Assembly: GCF_000765215.1 (NCBI RefSeq)
Contig: NZ_JPJE01000034.1
Coordinates: 1-63,498, forward strand
Length of the DNA: 63,498 bases
Reading direction: 5' to 3'
DNA from: Eubacterium sp. ER2
GTDB lineage: Bacteria > Bacillota > Clostridia > Lachnospirales > Lachnospiraceae
In this document: positions 60,176 through 63,498 of the stretch, piece by piece
How the letters are laid out: the number at the start of each line of letters is the position of its first letter
Position numbering within the stretch: the first letter of the stretch is position 1
Notes under the pieces: generated by a model
What the model saw: only the letters and a program-made list of their open reading frames with translations
Databases searched by the model: none
Told to the model about the DNA's origin: nothing
Program-made: the position numbers and the translations under genes

Positions 60176-60608
60176 CAGCGACCCTATATTAAGAAAAAAA
60201 TGTAAAGCTGTCCTAAAAGTTGATGATAAAATCAGGCAGCTCTTAGATGATATGCTTGATACATTACATGAAACAGAAAATGGAGCTGCACTGGCAGCAA
60301 ATCAGGTTGGCGTTTTGAAACGGTTGGTTGTCATTGATTTTAACGATACACGATTAAAACTTGTAAATCCGAAAATGATAAGCCAAAGCGGTGTGCAGGA
60401 ATGTGTTGAGGGATGCCTTAGTTTCCCGAACCGTTTTGTAAAAACAATTCGTCCACAAAAGGTCACGATTCAGGCACTCAATGAATATGGAGAGGAAATT
60501 ATAGTTGACGGAGAAGATGAAATGGCAAAATGCTTCTGCCATGAGCTGGAACATCTGGACGGTATGATTTTTTTAGATAAAGCGATTGAAGAACTTTCTG
60601 TTGTGTAG
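60150..60608 (+). CDS. def: peptide deformylase on mobile segment
   Basis: 152-residue metallo-hydrolase removing the formyl group from new proteins. Motif 1 is GAALAANQVG (normally GxGLAAxQVG, one Gly replaced by Ala), motif 2 ECVEGCLSFP, motif 3 CHELEHLDG (HExxH). All metal ligands (Cys, two His) and the catalytic Glu are present. Starts at GTG 60150 behind AGGAGG. An accessory copy could confer tolerance to deformylase inhibitors (inference). Confidence 0.9.
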   Translation: MATRFLRYDSDPILRKKCKAVLKVDDKIRQLLDDMLDTLHETENGAALAANQVGVLKRLVVIDFNDTRLKLVNPKMISQSGVQECVEGCLSFPNRFVKTIRPQKVTIQALNEYGEEIIVDGEDEMAKCFCHELEHLDGMIFLDKAIEELSVV

Positions 60609-60651
60609 TGCAAATTGATAGATGCCGTTTCGGAAAAAGAAAAGGAGTTTT

Positions 60652-61836
60652 ATGAGCAAAGTTATTATGATGTGCGGCGTATGTGGTTCTGGAAAGACTA
60701 CTTACGCCAAGAAAAAAGAACAGGAAGGATATATCAGACTTTCCATTGATGAAGAAATGTGGAAACTTTATGGGAGAAAGGGAATTGATTATCCGGAAGA
60801 ACAATATGAAAAATTGTCAGAGCAGGTGGAGGCTGCGCTTCAAAAAAAGCTGCTGTCCCTGATTCAGCAGGGAAAAGACGTTGTGATTGATTTTAGTTTC
60901 TGGAGTAAGGAAAATCGGAATTTTTATAAAGAGCTGATCCAAAAAGCAGGCGCTGAAACGGAACTTGTCTATATGAAAGCCAGTAAGGAGCTTTTGCAAA
61001 AAAGACTATATAAAAGAAATCAGGTCTTAAATGCCAATTCGCCGTTTGTGATAACAGATGAAATATTGGAACATCATTATCACGCATTTCAGGAGCCATG
61101 CGGCGAAGGAGAAAAAGTAATTTTGCAGAAAGAGGATATTATACAGTATTCAAAAGATGAAAGTAAAGCAATCTGGAATCAGAACGCTAAATTTTGGGAT
61201 TGTTCAATGGGGGATGAATCAAATGATTTTCACAGAGAAGTTGTCCGTCCAAAAGTAACAGAGCTTCTAAATCCTGATCCAACAGATTATATTTTAGATA
61301 TTGCCTGTGGGAATGGAAATTATTCTGCATATCTTGCAGAAAAAGCTGTCTCTGTTTTGGCTTTTGATTATAGTGAAAAAATGGTGGAACTGGCAAAAAA
61401 GCGCCAAAAACGGTATGCTGATCACATTGAGTTTTGTGTAGCAGACGCTACGAATGAAACAAGTCTGATGGCATTAAAAAGAAATAAGCCATTTACAAAA
61501 GCAGTCTCAAACATGGCGGTCATGGATATTACAGACATTAAGCCGCTTTTTACCTCTGTTTATAAATTGCTTGAGGATAACGGAGTATTTGTATTTGCGA
61601 CACAGCACCCCTGTTTTGTAACGCTTACAGAAAAATATATGACGCCGCACAGCTATTACGATATTGCGATTGAAGGACAGCCACAAAAACAATGTTATTA
61701 TCATCGTTCTTTACAGGATATTTTTAATCTGTGTTTTGATACTGGTTTTGTCATAGACGGATTTTACGAAGAATGCTATTTTAATAAAGAAATCCCGGAT
61801 ATTATCATTGTCAGAGCCATAAAAATTGAGAGGTAG
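60652..61836 (+). CDS. fusion of P-loop kinase and SAM-dependent methyltransferase
   Basis: 394 residues. Residues 1-165 are an AAA_33/zeta-toxin-like kinase fold: Walker A GVCGSGKTT (9-17), DVVIDFSFWSKENR as Walker B region, a lid with RLYKRN. Residues ~170-394 form a class I methyltransferase: AIWNQNAKFWD, then motif I DIACGNGNY (216-224), FDYSEKMVE (motif II), VADATNE, NMAVMDI and late FVFATQHP. The two parts are usually separate proteins. Start ATG 60652 behind AAGGAG. Similar cassettes modify small molecules or antibiotics; target unknown. Confidence 0.8.
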   Translation: MSKVIMMCGVCGSGKTTYAKKKEQEGYIRLSIDEEMWKLYGRKGIDYPEEQYEKLSEQVEAALQKKLLSLIQQGKDVVIDFSFWSKENRNFYKELIQKAGAETELVYMKASKELLQKRLYKRNQVLNANSPFVITDEILEHHYHAFQEPCGEGEKVILQKEDIIQYSKDESKAIWNQNAKFWDCSMGDESNDFHREVVRPKVTELLNPDPTDYILDIACGNGNYSAYLAEKAVSVLAFDYSEKMVELAKKRQKRYADHIEFCVADATNETSLMALKRNKPFTKAVSNMAVMDITDIKPLFTSVYKLLEDNGVFVFATQHPCFVTLTEKYMTPHSYYDIAIEGQPQKQCYYHRSLQDIFNLCFDTGFVIDGFYEECYFNKEIPDIIIVRAIKIER

Positions 61837-61896
61837 ATAGTAGATTTGCTATTTCCTGTAATTGTAAAAAAACTTAAAACTATGGAGGTATCTATT

Positions 61897-62406
61897 TTGA
61901 TTATAAGACAAGAAAGACCAGAAGATTATGATACGGTATATCATGTTGTAAAAGAAGCATTTGAAAATGCTGAATATACAGATGGAAATGAACAGAACTT
62001 AGTTGCTGCGTTAAGAAAAAGCAAATCGTTTATTCCGGAACTTTCTCTTGTTGCTGTCGAGGACGAAAAAATTGTAGGACATATTCTTTTTACAAAAGCA
62101 GTTGTTCAAGGGGTTGAGGTTCTTGTGCTTGCCCCTCTTTCTGTATTACCCGATTATCAGAACAGGGGAATCGGATTATCTTTGATGAAAGAAGGACACA
62201 GTATAGCACATAAATTGGGATATGAATATTCAGTTGTTTTGGGACATTCCAAATACTATCCAAAGGCAGGATATATTCCGGCAAGTGAGTGTGGAATAAA
62301 AGCGCCATTTGAAGTTGACGATGAAAGTTTTATGGCACTTAATCTTAACGGAAGTCAAAACAAATTAAATGGAGTTATTGAGTACGACAAGGCTTTTGGG
62401 ATATGA
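61897..62406 (+). CDS. GNAT-family acetyltransferase
   Basis: 169-residue YhbS-like N-acetyltransferase. IIRQERPEDYDTVYHVVKEAF at the start, acetyl-CoA loop LSVLPDYQNRGIGLSLMKEG (motif A, about 95-115) and LGHSKYYPKAGYIPAS near the end. I place the start at TTG 61897, which has GGAGG 8 nt before; the ATG 15 nt upstream overlaps that site. Probable role in modifying a small molecule. Follows the fusion gene with no terminator. Confidence 0.85.
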   Translation: MIIRQERPEDYDTVYHVVKEAFENAEYTDGNEQNLVAALRKSKSFIPELSLVAVEDEKIVGHILFTKAVVQGVEVLVLAPLSVLPDYQNRGIGLSLMKEGHSIAHKLGYEYSVVLGHSKYYPKAGYIPASECGIKAPFEVDDESFMALNLNGSQNKLNGVIEYDKAFGI

Positions 62407-62441
62407 TGTAAAAAATTAGAAGTTGGGAAGGTAAAACATAG

Positions 62442-62987
62442 ATGAATCAAGGTAGAATTATTGTAATCACAGGTTCGCCGGGAACAGGGAAAACTACAAC
62501 GGCATCTGCTGTTGCAAAAGAATCAGATTTAGAAAAGTCTGTGCATATGCACACAGATGACTTTTACCATTATTTGAGTAAAGGGGCAATACCACCACAT
62601 TTGCCAGAATCAAATGAGCAAAATTTGGTTGTCATTGAAGCATTTTTAGAAGCTGCGAAGCGATATGTTCGTGGTGGATATGATGTAATTGTAGATGGCA
62701 TTGTAGGACCGTGGTTTTTAGAGCCGTGGCTCAACATTGTTCAAGAACATTATGAAGTACACTATATCGTTTTAAGGGCAAGTAAAGAAGAAACTATGAA
62801 GCGAGCTATCGAACGCTCAAAGTTAGATAGAGAAACAAATGTTGAATTAGTTGAAACAATGTGGAAACAATTTTCTAATTTAGGAATCTATGAATTAAAT
62901 GTTATAGATACAACTGCGCACTCAATCAAAGATACTGTTTCAGCAGTAAAAGAAAAAATCGTAAGCGGTACGGCTTTACTATTTTAG
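62442..62987 (+). CDS. P-loop kinase (AAA_33/zeta-toxin-like)
   Basis: 181 residues: Walker A GSPGTGKTT (11-19), MHTDDFYHYL near 35-45, VIVDGIVGPWFLEPW (Walker B-like) and a lid region RAIERSKLDRETN. Resembles small kinases such as chloramphenicol phosphotransferase or UDP-sugar kinases; zeta-toxin-like chemistry is possible but no antitoxin gene is beside it. Last intact gene of the window. Confidence 0.8.
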   Translation: MNQGRIIVITGSPGTGKTTTASAVAKESDLEKSVHMHTDDFYHYLSKGAIPPHLPESNEQNLVVIEAFLEAAKRYVRGGYDVIVDGIVGPWFLEPWLNIVQEHYEVHYIVLRASKEETMKRAIERSKLDRETNVELVETMWKQFSNLGIYELNVIDTTAHSIKDTVSAVKEKIVSGTALLF

Positions 62988-62988
62988 A

Positions 62989-63408
62989 CAAAGCTGCAAA
63001 GACCGCCCGACCCGCTGCTATGAACATATCTTCCTGCTTACGAAAGAAAAGAAATACTACTATGACGCTGCGGCCATAGCCGAACCCATTTCCCCGAAAA
63101 CGGCGGCGCGGTACCGCATGGGGCGCAGCGCGAACGGCAAATACGCCGCAGAAGTCCCCGGACAAGGCAAGGTACAAGGGCTGAACAAGGCAAGGAGCGG
63201 CGGCTACTACGACGACGCGCTCATGCCGACCACAAGGAACCGCCGGGACGTTTGGACTATCAACACCGTCCCCTATAAGGGCGGGCATTTTGCCGCGTTT
63301 CCCCCGAAGTTAGCGGAAACGTGCATACTGGCGGGCTGTCCGAAAGGCGGCGTTGTGCTTGACCCCTTTTTCGGGAGCGGCACGACCGGGCTTGCAGCGA
63401 AAAGCCTT
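62989..63408 (+). pseudogene. internal fragment of a DNA methyltransferase (adenine/cytosine-N4 type)
   Basis: A frame without a start reads KDRPTRCYEHIFLLTKEKKYYYDAAAIAEP, then RDVWTINTVPYKGGHFAAFPPKLAETCILAGCPKGGVVLDPFFGSGTTGLAAKSL. These are the C-terminal target-recognition and SAM-binding (DPFFGSGTTGLAA) blocks of N4/N6 methyltransferases of mobile elements. The N-terminal DPPY region is absent (replaced by the kinase gene) and the last strand after AAKSL changes to unrelated sequence. GC-rich, unlike the AT-rich genes before it. A relic at a recombination junction. Confidence 0.7.
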
Positions 63409-63498
63409 AGATGCTGCAAATGGGGGATCATCGTTGTTGTGTCTGTAGGATTAGGGTGGATAGTAAAACCTACGATATACCGGTTTTCTGTCCCAATC
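63409..63498. other. right edge of the window, nothing assignable
   Basis: The sequence after the methyltransferase fragment has no recognised motif. It may be the start of another mobile insertion. Confidence 0.3.

Noticed and set aside
62442-62987. Zeta-type toxin-antitoxin module
   Set aside because: No antitoxin-size gene overlaps or precedes the kinase gene.

Overview
The window reads as a chromosome segment of a Gram-positive gut-type anaerobe of the Firmicutes, most likely Lachnospiraceae. The grounds are a PolC-type replicative polymerase overlapping ispG, a MurT/GatD peptidoglycan amidation pair, a CarD-like regulator, ThiW/ThiC under a TPP riboswitch, a LicT-controlled beta-glucoside PTS, a DUF6465-type small protein, strong GGAGG ribosome sites and a Firmicutes-type LexA box. 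Most of the window is moderately GC-rich and looks vertically inherited. The right end (from about 59.2 kb) is visibly AT-richer and carries mobile-element genes.

Left part (1-14 kb): a secreted internally repeated protein cut by the window edge, a small membrane ORF with a ten-G tract, tRNA-Pro, dapB, dtd, a CarD-like gene, an EamA permease and a YwaF-like membrane protein. A four-gene operon (4.86-8.43 kb) follows: a single-domain CUT2-type ATPase, permease, lipoprotein binding protein and a divergent relative of pseudouridine-5'-phosphate glycosidase (PsuG). This looks like an uptake-and-cleavage system for a nucleoside-like or C-glycosidic compound. Next come a MerR/MATE drug-response pair, a DUF6465 gene, a YczE-like membrane protein and an SOS-controlled Y-family polymerase with an overlapping YolD-like gene.

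Middle (14-45 kb): two consecutive FtsX-permease/ATPase modules with a sensor kinase and OmpR-type regulator (antimicrobial-peptide or envelope-stress type); a voltage-gated K+ channel with cytosolic TrkA-C domains; a tRNA-Trp; an AraC/DUF1349/MFS sugar cluster; a PdaA-like deacetylase; the TPP-riboswitch thiW-thiC operon; a TRIC channel; a TetR-ABC-ABC operon; a PgsA-like enzyme; a licT-bglF-GH1 operon with two antiterminator sites; and a second TetR-ABC unit. Both ABC units have nearly the same 17-bp palindrome in front of them.

Right part (45-59 kb): an Rpn-type transposase remnant, polC-ispG, a lipocalin-like membrane protein, an XRE regulator, gatD-murT, a promoter-bearing intergenic region with a possible structured RNA, and a three-subunit molybdenum hydroxylase. 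From 59.2 kb a low-molecular-weight phosphatase gene is broken after about 15 codons. What follows is a mobile segment: TnpV, XRE repressor, peptide deformylase, a P-loop kinase/methyltransferase fusion, a GNAT enzyme, a second P-loop kinase and a fragment of a DNA methyltransferase.
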